A stretch of 64,000 nucleotides of DNA from Adiantum capillus-veneris (GCA_014529385.2 CM043943.1:98005855-98069854), one strand, 5' to 3'; counted from the first letter of the stretch, positions 1 to 10,663 are shown. Program-made: numbers and translations. Notes: generated by a model not told the origin, from the letters alone.

Positions 1-544
1 CAATGGATTGCTGCTGATGCGGGTGCCTCTCGGTGACAGAGGACCCTTTGAGGATTTGCAAACGTTTCGGATGGGAACTTGTCGAGTCGTGGTTCGTCCA
101 GGAACCAAGGAGTTTATTGAGTTTCTTCTTTCGCGCTTCAGAGTTGGCATATGGTCTTCAATGCAAAGGCAAAACTTATCGCCACTAGTTGCAATAGTTT
201 GCAGTGTATGCCAAGCTCACACATCAGATTTTGCCTTTTTGTATGATCAAAGAAAATGCGTTACTGTTGAGGGCCACTACCACCCTAAAAAACCAGGATT
301 ACCTCTTTTGTACAAACCGTTTAGCCAAATCGGTGTACCCTTTGATGCAACTAATACACTACTAATTGATGATACTCCCGAAAAGGGAGAACTAAATCCG
401 CCGGGAACAATTATCTCACCACCTTCTTTCGAGGGGCATTCCTTCGATTTTTACCTTGAAGACATTCTGATTCCATACTTACAGAAATTGTATCTCAGTC
501 CATTGTTCACGGACGAGTTTGTACTTTCTAATGAATTAAGATGA
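1..544 (+). CDS. FCP1/NLI-interacting-factor-like HAD protein, 3' part of the gene
   Basis: The open frame runs in from the left edge, so the true start is outside the window; the first visible residues are NGLLLMR. The order of motifs matches the FCP1 homology domain of CTD-type phosphatases: the first loop, then VVRPGTKEFIEFLL, then VGIWSSMQRQN (equivalent of ALWTSR), then LLIDDTPEKGELNPPG (equivalent of the conserved LVDDSPYK region), then a short C-terminal tail ending at the TGA at 542-544. Family members dephosphorylate proteins such as the RNA polymerase II CTD through a DxDx(T/V) motif. Here an Asn sits where the second Asp of that motif is expected (NG in place of DG), so the protein may be catalytically weak or inactive. 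The first Asp cannot be seen. The frame has no internal stop. A related but decayed gene lies at 52.3-53.7 kb. Family call firm; activity inferred. Confidence 0.75.
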   Translation, partial: NGLLLMRVPLGDRGPFEDLQTFRMGTCRVVVRPGTKEFIEFLLSRFRVGIWSSMQRQNLSPLVAIVCSVCQAHTSDFAFLYDQRKCVTVEGHYHPKKPGLPLLYKPFSQIGVPFDATNTLLIDDTPEKGELNPPGTIISPPSFEGHSFDFYLEDILIPYLQKLYLSPLFTDEFVLSNELR

Positions 545-570
545 TTCTTCTATCTGTCTTTGTCTTGTCT

Positions 571-572
<2 letters not shown>

Positions 573-656
<84 letters not shown>
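573..656. repeat. Microsatellite (TA)n followed by (GA)n
   Basis: About 40 bp of alternating TA are followed by about 38 bp of alternating GA. They lie between the 3' ends of two convergent genes. The rest of 544-778 shows nothing else recognisable. Confidence 0.95.
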
Positions 657-659
<3 letters not shown>

Positions 660-778
660 ACGTGGTAAAGAAATGTATTTCAAGCACACTTTTTCACAGG
701 GCACAATTGAAAAATGAGATCAATAAACTTCATGTCTTGAAAGTCATTTGTATACACTTGGGTTTACAAGAATATCTG

Positions 779-2199
779 TTACATTGACACTACTTCAACC
801 CGACCATCCAACTCTTTGCACAAAATATCTTTTTCTCTTCGCCGCATCACCTTACGGCCAGCTAAGAAAAAGGAAAAATCTGATAGTTCCTTGTCCATTG
901 ACTCTTCAATGATGTCATTTCGCAAATGCTGAAGACTGCATAGCTCCATTATTGTAACCACCAATAGTAGGCCATTCTCTTTATCAATCACTTCCACATC
1001 CACAGTAGGATTATCTTCCAAACCTGCAGAAACTTGGTCCATAGGAATGTACTTACCGTTTAGCATTTGTGATCGCATATACGAAAATGAGAGTAATAGT
1101 GATTGGCTCGCAATCATGTACTTGACAACTAGAGTATCAAGCGCGACCTCGCACCGTAAACCAATCTCTTCCTTTGCATACCATCCTTTGTCAAGAAGTT
1201 TGTCACAGGATGACTGCTGAAATGACTTGCACATGAACATAGTTTTTGTAACTCTGATGTTGTAGCTATGAAACAGCTCTATGAAGAGTGCAACAGGACA
1301 AAAGTTTGCAATTCGAACCAGTTTGGTAGGAATAGAGCTACGTAGAGACCTTTGTATATCCTTGTAGAGCTTACTTCGCATTGCCTCCACCATTGTTTCC
1401 TCGGGAACTGGCCAGTCCACAGTGTTCCAATCGGTCAGTAGAGGCAGTTTCACCAACATGCCATTCTTATTGCCTGAGCTGAGTTGGTAAAAGTGGTCAT
1501 AAAAAAAGATTCCCTCATCAGCCAATCTTTTGCTGCTCCTCTCTGAATACTGTAGAGAACCAATATGGGCATGTACAACATGGAAGAGGCCTATTATGCA
1601 CTCCACAGGCTCCCATTGCTCATAAGAAGAGGGATAAACATCTGCAATATATATAAGAAGAGTTAAACTAAGAGTATCAATAAGTACAAATGACAAATCT
1701 AATGTAATTGAGTTGTGAAGAGTAGAGACATTACTCATAACAAGCGGGAGAAACATTGCAAAATATATAAAAAAAGTTATAATGAGAGTATCAGTAAGTT
1801 CACATGTCAAGAGTACTTACAATTGCAACGTGGTTGATGTATATTTGATACATTTCCACCGTTTGCTATCACCTCTGGATGGGTAAACACATGCTGAACA
1901 AGAACTTCCTTTACAGATCTTTTGCCGATCTCAACTTTGAAATCCAACACCCTGGCCTTCCATGCTGAGCGGTAAACGTTGATACCACTAAACCTCTTGG
2001 GTCTTCTTGGTTGCATGAGGACCCATGAACCTTTGTTTATCCTTTGTCCAACCCATTGGTTGTCTGCACTTATTGAAGCTGGTATTGTAATTGAGGATAT
2101 GCTACTACTTGGCCTTCTAGGCAAAGTGCCGTTGTTGTTTGTTGGTGTGAGAGACAGTAAACACCTTGAGGCTCTTGGGCGAGAAGACGTGGATGCCAT
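779..2199 (-). CDS. Two-exon gene of unknown function, about 413 residues
   Basis: Exon 1 is 1821-2199 and exon 2 is 779-1641, both on the minus strand. They are joined across a GT-AG intron at 1642-1820 with a GTAAGT donor and a TGCAG acceptor. Splicing is in phase: exon 1 leaves one base, and the joined frame runs PRCN-YVYPSSYEQW without a stop to 779. The N-terminus is Ser/Pro/Arg-rich (MASTSSRPRASR), followed by a basic, more ordered part (QWVGQRINKGSWVLMQPRRP). Exon 2 encodes a mixed alpha/beta-looking region with several Cys and no motif I recognise, and a basic C-terminus (GRKVMRRREKD). No signal peptide or clear membrane segment remains once the intron is removed; the hydrophobic run seen without splicing is intronic. 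It is convergent with the FCP1-like gene. The LINE lies about 300 bp upstream in the same orientation. I do not recognise the family. Confidence 0.6.
1642..1820 (-). other. Intron with an internal tandem duplication of its 3' splice region
   Basis: Read on the minus strand, a segment of about 80 bp occurs twice with an offset of about 118 bp (plus-strand positions about 1730-1805 and 1612-1688). It contains ACTTAYTGATACTC, a T-rich tract, TGCA and then ATGTTTMTCCC. The functional acceptor is in the second copy (TGCAG at 1642-1646). In the first copy the matching site reads TTTGCAATG and has lost the AG. The duplication therefore includes both intron end and exon start, and the upstream exon copy is now intronic. 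Confidence 0.6.
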
Positions 2200-2498
2200 A
2201 ACTCTCAGAGAAAAGCTTTAGTGGAGGGAGATTCACTTTGAAAGCATTCTAATGGAGGGAAAGTGTTTTAAAATTCCAATATCTTGTGCGGGCTTAATGG
2301 TCACCCTCCAGTACGTTAATGACCATGAGAGAATATCAGAAGTGGGACCACACGCAAGCACCTAAAAGCTCGGTAAAAGTAAGGAAATTACTATGCTACA
2401 ATCCTAGTTTCGTGAAAGTTTTATGCTATTTTCCTATTTTTTGAGTCTTTCCAGGTACTTTTCTACGTAACGTAGCCTTCATGCTCATTGGACGCGCT
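2200..2498. other. Spacer between the unknown gene and the LINE tail
   Basis: This AT-rich stretch would hold the promoter and 5' UTR of the minus-strand gene that starts at 2199. I see no convincing TATA box, no poly-T run marking a LINE poly(A) tail, and no ORF of note. Confidence 0.3.
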
Positions 2499-5400
2499 CT
2501 ATTTTTCTCTCTCTTCATATGGCCCTCCAAATGACCTCCAAAATTTCCTAATGAGTCGTGTGAAGGCTCCCATCCACCGGGGTGCTACTGGCTCGAGAGG
2601 CGTGAGCCAATCAGCTGGAACTGACTCTGAGATGTCCTGACACATGCTCTGAACCCCTCTCATGCCCTGTAGCTGGACAATCTGCACCTCCTCTGACAAA
2701 CCTGTGAACTCTAGCCAGTCACCTAGAGAGCGCGCTGGACCTGCTGCCATGGGACCCCAAGAAACATGAGGCCTACTCCCAACCAAGTGGCCTCTCTGAG
2801 TGCTAACCATGGGGTTCCAGACGAGGGGCTGTCGTAGGAGCTCCTCCATGCACGTCGGCTGTCGCTGCTCTAGGCCACGCCGCAATAGCTCCCAAGACCG
2901 AAGCAAACTCACAGCGAATCGGTCCTCCAGTCTCCTGCTCAAACCAACTCGGCGCAACTCTGTAAAGATCCATCTGGTTGAAGGTTGCCAAGGGCCTCCT
3001 GCCTAAGGCACCCTGGCACGAAGCCTCTGCAACAAGAACTCCTTCCAGGGCTCCTCGCCTGGAAGAAGTCCTCTGACGACGAACTTCCCAAGAAGGGCTC
3101 TGCTCTGCTGTGCTGGATCAATGATCCCAAGCCCTCCCTGAGAACAAGGAAGTGTGATGACCGACCAAGCCACCTTGGCGCGGGCAATCTGAGTGTCGCG
3201 ACCAGACCAAAGGAAGTTCTTGATCAGCCTCTCTACCTGGCTGATACAAGAACTCGAGAAGATCCAGCAAGAAGTGATGTACCACATAGTCGCCAACAAC
3301 ACTTGGTTGGCAACTACTACTCTACCAGCCAGCGAAAGTCGTGCTGAGCTCCAATGTAACAGCTTTCTCCTGATGGACAGGAGAAGAGGAGCAATCTGCT
3401 GCTCGGGGGACAAATCCAAACCAACCTGACAACCCAAGTACCGAACTGCAGTCCTTGGAGGAATCCACCTGAAACCCTCTCCTGGCATCCAATCTGGCAC
3501 AGGAGCACTACCAACTGAGAAAGCCACTGTCTTTCTCCAGTTGATCAGTGCGCCCGATGCACAGCAGAAGGTCTCCAAAGCCTGCCCACATTTGTGTAAA
3601 TTGGCCTCCTGGCCCTCTAAGTACAAGGCTGAGTCGTCGGCAAACTCAGCGTCCAGAAGCTCATCTCCCCGTATAGGGAGTGCTAAGCCCCTCAAACCAA
3701 CCTGCTGTGACACCAAAAATCTGCTCATCGCCTCCGCATAGAACAGAAAGAGAAAGGGGGCAAGAGGACAACCCTGTCTGACCGATCGTGTGAGCATGAA
3801 GCGCTCACCTCTACCTCCTGCCAAAAGCACCTGACTGTGGGCCTGTCTGTACAAAGCTGACACCCCTCTGATCCAAGCCTCTGAGAAGCCCATCCTACGT
3901 AGCGTGCCCTCTAGAAAGTCCCAGTCAACTCTGTTGTATGCCTTCTCAAAATCGAGAAGAAGAATCACAAGGTCCTCCCCACGGAGCCGTGCAAGGGCAG
4001 AAGCCTCCCAAAAAGTGAAGATGTTGTCAAGGATACTGCGTTCCTTGACAAAACCTGTCTGAGTCCCATGTATAAGGCTCTCCAAAAGTGGCTGAATCCT
4101 CAAACTCAGAGCCTTGGCAAGAATTTTGTAGGCTGAGTTGAGAATGGTGATGGGATGCCACTGTCGAATCTCATCCAAGGAGCCACCCTCCTTTGGAATG
4201 AGGTAAATCAGGCCCTCACTCATGCTATCCGGCATCACTCCTGTGTGCAGAATGTACTGAAAGGCACTACAAAGATCTGGGCCAAGCAGGTCCCAGTACT
4301 CCAAGAAGAAGCTGGGAGTAAGCCCATCCTCACCTGGATAGCTACCACGAGGGAGGGCCCTAAGAGCCGTGTGCAGCTCCTCAAGCTGAAGAGGTAACTC
4401 AAGCCTCTGCCGCATCTCCTCAGTCACAAGACAAGGCATCTGTGCCCAAACCTGCTCCCTGCATGCATCCTGTCTCTCTGACTCTGGCTCAGCCGACAGT
4501 AGCTCACGGTAAAAGTCAGTAGCAACTGCACGCATATCCTCTGGCTCGCAAACAACTGACCCATCGGGTCTCCTCAACTGATTGACCTTGGCATGCGAGT
4601 GCCGAGGTCCCACAGTCTCAAAAAAAACACCTGTCACTTTGTCACCCACCTGAGTCCACTGAGATGCATGCCGGTGGAAGGCAAACTCATGGCGCCTCTC
4701 CTCTGTGCAAGCAAGCTCCTGTCGAGCCTGCTGAAGCTGCTCCTCCAACCATGGACTGTCTGGATGCTGCTCCTGCATCCTCTGTAGTGAAGCAATGCCT
4801 CGTCTGAGACGCTGCTCCTCCTCTCTCGCTGCAGCCCGTCGAGCCAAAGACTCCTGGAGAAAGAAGTGGCTGAGCTGAGCTAGGCCTGAGGCCACTCTGT
4901 CTGCAGGTGGAGCCTGGCTGTCCATGCCCTCTGTCCATAGAGCCTCGACCCTCTCTCTGAGTGATGAGTCCAACAAGACCCGCTCTGGGATGCGAAGCAT
5001 CGTGCTCCCACTCCTCTGCCTGTCTGCCACTGTGAGGATCACTGGTGCATGGTTCGAGAAGGATGTCCCTGCCAGGATGCCCACTGATCCCCCCAAGTCA
5101 CTGAAGTGGTCACTAGTGTAGAAGCGATCTATGCGCGATAGATTCACTCCTCCCACTCGGCGGTCCGATCTAGAGAAGGCAAGACTCTCTGGAGGCCTCA
5201 CAAAGCCAGAATTCTGCCATGTATCCGAGACCCTCAACGTCATACAAAACCTCTCCCAAGCTGCTAACTCGACTCCATGCACAGTAGCATGGCTGCCTCC
5301 GATTCTGTCAGAAGGGTCCTCCAACATGTTGAAGTCCCCTCCTACACACCACTGGTCAACCTGTGGCAAAGACTCAACAATCTGTGACCAAAACTCTGCA

Positions 5401-5783
5401 CGAGCACTCGCCACATTGGGCGCATAGATGTTCAGGAAACCCACAAGGCTACCCTGAACCTGCATAGTAATCCACTGAGCCCTGCCTGGTACAATAATCC
5501 CTCTGCCCACAATGGCCTGCTGTAATGAGTCCGCAATAGTCATACATACCCCACCCTGGATGCCTCCAGGTCCAAAAGCAGCTGACCAAAAGGTATCATA
5601 GCGTCCACGCAAAATCTGACCACATCGCCGAATGCGGCTCTCAGACAAATGGTGCTCCTGAAGCATAAGGAGATCAATCTCTCCTCCCACAAGGCATTGT
5701 TGAAGCTCCTGACGCAATCGGCCCCGTTGTCGCTGAAATTGGGGCCCACCGAGTCCCTGCACGTTCCACGAGACGATCCTCAT
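2499..5783 (-). pseudogene. LINE ORF2: endonuclease and reverse transcriptase, one in-frame stop
   Basis: The start chosen is the ATG at 5783, giving MRIVSWNVQGLGG, the usual N-terminus of an exonuclease-endonuclease-phosphatase domain; the frame is open further upstream but carries nothing family-like. Visible endonuclease motifs are WNVQG, LLMLQEHHL (catalytic Glu), GGDFNMLED and SNHAPVIL (normally SDH). The RT follows, with LDFEKAYNRVDW (motif A) and FADDSALYLEG (motif C). A TAG at 3003-3005 interrupts the frame. The same frame then continues to a stop at 2499 and encodes a C-terminal part ending FGGPYEEREK, so the ancestral protein was about 1,090 residues. No RNase H domain was recognised. 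ORF2 nicks target DNA and reverse-transcribes the LINE RNA. Its start overlaps the ORF1 stop as ATGA. Confidence 0.85.
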
Positions 5784-7694
5784 GGGGAGCGAGAGAGAAC
5801 AGATGCTGCCGCAGCAGCAAGACGAGCTATCTTCGAAGCAGGCTTTGATGGGGAGTAATCCGCATCCGAGCATCCTCTAGATAGGCGAGACTGCAGTGAG
5901 TGCCTGGTCCAAGCCCAAGTAGAGCGAGCCGTGCGTAAAGCAACCTCCTCTGTCCAAAAGTCCTCATGAATGAATACATAGCAAGGCAAACACTGCGTAT
6001 CAGCAAAAAAGTACACCACAATGTGTCTACATCCTGCTGAATCTGGGGGTGTCACCGCAAACTTGGCCAGTGGCCACAAAGTCTGCAGCAGATCTGTAAC
6101 GCCAAGTTCACCCATGTGGTGAGAGAACTCGAGAACCTGTGTATGCAACCATCCCACCACTGAGTCGAGGGACCACTCTGTCTCTGTCTTGCCACAGAGG
6201 GGGAAGGAGAAACCAACTGCTGAGTCCAAGGCCTCTGTCCCCCTAGCGGCGAGGAACAAAGCGTGGACTCTGAAGCAGGCTGCCTCGTGGTCTGCTGCGG
6301 AATCGCCAAGAAAACGAGTAAACCCGTAATCGAAGAAATCCCAGCGGCGTCGGAGGTCAAAGCACGTCAAACCACGAGGGATAGCTGCAAGAGGAGATGT
6401 ATGAATCTGCAGTGGGGGCCGCAAGAAGGGCTGACCCTCTCTCGCTAGGCGACTCGTGGCGAAGGCGCTGCCAAGAGATCTCCTGGCCGCCGGCAAGGGT
6501 CCAGTCTCCAGAGCCGACTGTGGTACTCAAGCAGGAGGAGGGGGAGAAGGGGCTGGGGGCGGCGGGGGAGAGGAGAAGCGGGGAGGGGCGGCAGAGACAT
6601 GGGGGGGGCGAGGTGGGGAGTGAGCGGAAGCTGGGGGCGGGGGAGGGCATGAGGAGGAGGAGGGGAGATCGGAAGGCGGAGCGGCTGGGGAGGGTGAAGC
6701 GGAGGTGGAGGCTGGCGTAGGGGGCTCCTCCTGCTCAAGAGGACCAAAGCGGTTCCCCGTGGGAACCCACTGCTGCTGAGTAGGCACCTGGGGGCCACTC
6801 TGAGTGCTAGGCTGTCTCTGTGGCCCCTGGCGTCGACGGCCACGGGCCTGCTGCCACCCCTCCTCCGCTGGAGCCCCAGGCTCGGAGGGTGGCGCTGGAT
6901 CTGTGCTCTGCGTCGCTGGCTGTGGCTGCGGCCCAAGCCCCAGCCTTGGTAGGCTGGGGCTGAGGCTGCGGTGCGGGTCGTGGTCTCCTCCGTGGACAGG
7001 CCTTCGCTAGGTGGCCCATCTGTCTGCAAATGAAACACTGGTTCGGGAGACCCGAGTACTCCACACTCTGTCTAAACCAACCCCCACTCACCCGAGGCAG
7101 AAGGATGACCATCGGGAGCGCGTGGGTATCTCTGACCAAAACTCGAACTGAAGGGATGCCAGCCGCCTTGGCAGCTACTGATGCTGCCGTACGAGGTGTC
7201 TCCAGGACAGTTCCGATGGCGGGGCCAATCCTGGAGAGAAGTGGAAGGTACTCCCTCCGTAAACCCGGAAAGCAGACTGATATGGGGATGTCCGCCTCCT
7301 CTACTAGCACATCCGAAGACGGGTCAAAACCATGTCGCCACTGTCGAAAGTGGGCGCGTGCTGCTCGGATGGCCAATGGACTCATAGCTATGACCTTGGA
7401 GGCCATCTCGGAAGTCGCGAACTCAATCTGGTAGTACCCCCGTCCGAGAATCTGGACATCCAAGATCTTGCCCACCTCTGCGAGGAGGCGGGCCTGGAGA
7501 AGATCTCGCAGCTCTCCTCTGCTGGGACGAGTGCCGAGAACCTTGCAGATGACAGAAGTCGCCTGCAAGCGTTCTACCTCTGTGGCAAGGCTCGCTTGCT
7601 CTGCCGGCGTAAGAGCAAGTCGAATGGTGGGCTCAGCGGGGTCGGGCGAGGGGGCTTCAGGTGAGTCCCTCTGAGGTGGAGCTGGAGCCTCCAT
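5780..7694 (-). pseudogene. LINE ORF1: RNA-binding protein with CCHC knuckle and extra C-terminal domain, broken
   Basis: The frame opens at 7694 (MEAPAPPQRD). The first about 210 residues resemble the DUF4283-type N-terminal domain of plant LINE ORF1 proteins, followed by one zinc knuckle, CFICRQMGHLAKACP (near 7000-7045). The coding frame then shifts near 6925-6950 into the frame carrying a Pro/Ser/Gln-rich linker (QQWVPTGNRFGPLEQEE). A TGA at 6527-6529 interrupts that frame. Past it the same frame runs to 5780 as a compact, non-repetitive region rich in aromatic residues (RRRWDFFDYGFTRFLGD to the TGA) that I do not recognise. ORF1 proteins bind LINE RNA. The stop overlaps the ORF2 start by four bases. 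The exact frameshift position is inferred from which frame looks protein-like. Confidence 0.7.
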
Positions 7695-8744
7695 CTGTGT
7701 CTACTGCTGAGTCGAAGAAGCGGGCGATGAAGAAAATCTGCGAACGAGTACGCCAAGCACTTGTCCGAAGAGAAAGCGTTGCCGAGCCAGGTGCAGAAAA
7801 CCTTCGGGAGCAAAGAGGACGGGGGGGGGGATGGGGGGACGGCGAGGGCGAAGAGGACAACCGGGTAATGTGCTGTATAAAAACTTATATATAGGTATAT
7901 TTAGAGGTTATTATTAGATATTAATATAATCTGCACACATTTTTTGACACGGTTTAGGTTGAGAAATTATTTGAAAGAATAATGTTAGAGGTAAAATTGA
8001 AAAGCCAAAAAATGCCCTTTTTCTAATATCATAAGCCAAATTTGTGGATATCTAGCACTAGAGAGTTCATTTTGAAACTCCGCAAATAATTGAAGGAAAT
8101 GGGTCACTAAACAAGACACGTAAGTCTCCCTTTACCAACCTAGTGTTAAAGACCCAATAGCATATAAAGAAAGGAATATAGAGAGTGTTAAAAAATTAGA
8201 ATTCTCCTAATGTATTACAAAGTGTATTTGAAGCAGGCAAATTAAAAGCAACACTATAGCATAATTGAAGAATTGGCAATGCAACTCCAAGGAAGCACAC
8301 TGGATACTATGTGTGCATCCCAAGATGAGTACCGCTTGAGTTTAAAGCAAGGATAGTTGTTGGGAAATTATTGCCAAAAGTAGTGTGTATATGTGTGGAT
8401 GAGATAGCAATGTTATGAGTTGGAACCCTTGATGACATGTAAATTATATGTGGTGATTCCAAAAATCATTAAAAAGTGCTTGACAAGCTAGTTGTCTAGC
8501 TATGTACATGTAGGTTTTGTTTTTTGAGTTAAAAGTTGGATTTTTGTGTCAAGAAACTATTTGAATACTTGATTATGCATTGGCATATTCGTAAACTTCA
8601 TTAATGTGCATTTATGAGCGTAATTTGAATTGATTTGATGGATGACAGTTTGTGGTATATCCTCTTGTGGTTTATGTTGACTCTTATGCACCTTTTGGCT
8701 TGAGTGTTGTGTTCAATAAACCATAAGTTTTGACACAATCGTAT

Positions 8745-8830
8745 GATGCAATTTTGACACAATTGTATGTCAATTTGCAAGTGGTTTGATGCAATTTTGA
8801 CGCAACTGTATGTCAACTTGTGAGTGGTTT
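8745..8830. repeat. 43-bp direct tandem duplication
   Basis: Units 8745-8787 and 8788-8830 both begin GATGCAATTTTGAC and end GTGGTTT, differing at a few positions. A partial third unit precedes them at about 8726-8744. Confidence 0.85.
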
Positions 8831-9063
8831 TTTTACAATCTATGGCAATTATTTTTCTCTTGATGCAAGAGCTGTGGATCCTGCATTTTTTTGCATATAT
8901 GCCATTGAACTTGGCTTCTACTCATTATGATGCCAACTTGAGTCCTCTATCCACCTAAACCACTTTATGGCAGAAATTTGATGCAAGGCATAACCCTTTT
9001 TTGGTTCTCTTATGGATGGATGCCTCTCAATTAGTGATTGAAGATTTTAGTTCATGTGGGAGA

Positions 9064-9065
<2 letters not shown>

Positions 9066-9106
<41 letters not shown>

Positions 9107-9122
9107 CTCTCTCTCTCTCTCT
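9066..9122. repeat. Poly-C run followed by CT repeat
   Basis: There are 38 consecutive C from 9066 to 9103, then TCCCTCTCTCT-type repeats. The run length is prone to sequencing or assembly error. Confidence 0.9.
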
Positions 9123-9239
9123 CCCTCCACGCACACATATTGCATTTGCCTTCAAAATCTTAGTAAATGTCCTTATTCATCTCAACCTCTTTGAGAGTAA
9201 CGTAGGACTTTTTCTTATCATTGGATATGATATCTTTGC

Positions 9240-9500
9240 TATGGATTATCTTACTATATACTGGATCTCACAAATGATACCCCATCTCAACATCTTCTCC
9301 ATAGCAAGGAAAATGCACTTTAACCTTTTTCTTAAGTTCACTTGGCATGTGCAAAAAGGATTCACAACCAAAGACTCATAAGATTATCTTACAAGATATT
9401 GGATCTCACAAATGATACCCCATTTCAACATCTTCTCCATAGCACTTGAAGCTTTCTCATAGATTCATTTGGCACATGCATAAAGGCTTCACAACCACGA
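9240..9500 (-). pseudogene. Decayed Copia integrase fragment, tandemly duplicated
   Basis: Translated on the minus strand, the region gives remnants of the conserved Copia integrase segment: VFGCESFLHMPSELKKK, and twice CYGEDVEMGYHL followed by a stop and DP (normally GYGEDVEMGYRLWDP). Units 9244-9381 and 9382-about 9497 are direct repeats offset by about 138 bp, each carrying GATTATCTTAC and GGATCTCACAAATGATACC. Stops and shifts break the frame, so this is a relic of an older Copia insertion unrelated to the one starting at 10906. Confidence 0.6.
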
Positions 9501-9607
9501 GAAAACCAAACACCGAGCAAGTTTTCTCAAGCGAGCCAAAAATCCGAGCAAGACATGGAAAAATATATATGGGTCGAAGCATGTATAGGTGGTACCAATT
9601 TTTGCAC

Positions 9608-9629
9608 CTTTTGGTGGTACCACCAAAAG
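9608..9629. repeat. 22-bp perfect palindrome
   Basis: The sequence is self-complementary around a central GGTACC (arms CTTTTGGTGGT and ACCACCAAAAG). The surrounding 9501-10094 holds no recognised gene. A small plus-strand ORF at 9843-10094 has no family resemblance. Confidence 0.85.
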
Positions 9630-10094
9630 CCCTTAGAAGGAGAGAGGACATAAGAATTTTGTTGTGGACTCTTACGGCCCTACTGCATCCAATCTCCCTT
9701 TGAAACAAAGTGAGACTACAACCCAGCCCTTGGACACATAGTGGGTGGATCAAATTGTAGATGAACTTGATCGCCAAGCCATAAATCTGAAGAGAAGGTC
9801 GCAGTCGCTAAATATGTCTTAGTAGAAAAGCGTGATTTATGGTTGTACAATGAAGGCAGCTACTCAACTTGTGCTCCAATTATTACAGAGATGGAGAGGC
9901 TTAAATCAAAACTGCAGCAGGTATTGAAAGCATCTCCATCACATAATGAAGGTCTTATTGTCCAAAAGGAAGCTGAGATTGGAGTGCTGACGAGGGTACC
10001 TTCAATTAGTGGTGGCTTGACTAATGGTGCAAATATGAAGGAGGACGAATCTATAATTCAAGTACTGAACTTTTATAAATCTAAAGTGATGTGA

Positions 10095-10663
10095 ACTTTT
10101 AGGTTCTTAGACCAGTTCAAAGTGCCTGGAAATCACTTTAGAGATCAGAGCACTTGAAAGTGATTAGAGTACTTTAAAGTGCTGGGACCACTACCAAGTG
10201 CATGAGAAGTGATAAGGCTTATAAAATTTCAAGACACTTTATATCGCTTAAAAGTGCTTTAAAATGCTTGTAAGTACTTGGTAGTGCTTAAAAGTGATAG
10301 CTTAAAAGTGCTTGTAAGTACTTGGTAGCTTAAAAGTGCTCCAGAGTGTTTCAAAGTGCCTCAAAGTACTTGGAGTGCTTTATAACATCAAAGTGTTGTA
10401 AAGTACTACAATGTGCTTCAAAGTACTTGAGAGTGCTTTCAAGCGCTTGAGATTGCTTGCTACTACTTCACCTTATGGGAATTCCGAGGCTCTCTACACC
10501 ACCTTTGAAGTGCTATAGGTACTCAAAGTGCTTCAAAATGCTTCCAAGTGCTTAAGATTTGCTTCTTCTTCAAAGCATCTTCAAGCACTTAAAACCACTT
10601 TGAAGTACTGGAAAGCGTTCCTTGGCACTTTGAAACACTCTAGAGTGCTTGAAAGTTTTTGAA
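10095..10663. repeat. Degenerate array of AAGTGCTT-like octamers
   Basis: Dozens of copies of AAGTGCTT, AAGTACTT, AAGCGCTT and AAGCACTT lie a few bases apart. AAGTACTT and AAGCGCTT are perfect palindromes, and AAGTGCTT/AAGCACTT are complements of each other. No longer fixed unit is evident. The array ends where R1 copy 1 begins. A short stretch of the same kind lies beyond R1 copy 2 at about 51763-51815. Confidence 0.75.

Larger units (their letters stand above)
2499..7860 (-). mobile_element. LINE (non-LTR retrotransposon), bicistronic, degenerate
   Basis: The order on the minus strand is: 5' UTR (about 7695-7860), ORF1 with a CCHC knuckle, ORF2 with an apurinic-type endonuclease and a reverse transcriptase. 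This is the layout of plant L1-type LINEs. The block is strikingly GC-rich against AT-rich flanks, with sharp composition changes near 2500 and 7860. No clear poly(A) tail or target-site duplication was found, so the ends are approximate and the 3' end may be truncated. Both ORFs carry disabling changes, so this copy is not autonomous. Confidence 0.85.
7861..9239. other. AT-rich stretch without a recognised gene
   Basis: Only simple-sequence features are visible: a tandem 43-bp duplication at 8745-8830 and a 38-bp run of C at 9066-9103 followed by CT repeats. Short ORFs in both strands look random. Confidence 0.5.

Noticed and set aside
2985-5858. Plus-strand ORFs across the LINE
   Set aside because: They are antisense shadows of ORF2, which has clear endonuclease and RT motifs on the minus strand.
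6397-7010. Gly/Arg-rich plus-strand ORFs in LINE ORF1
   Set aside because: They come from the GC-rich, Pro-coding minus strand and have no family signal.
8745-8830. CRISPR-like repeat array
   Set aside because: Two adjoining 43-bp units without spacers, in a eukaryotic genome; a simple tandem duplication.
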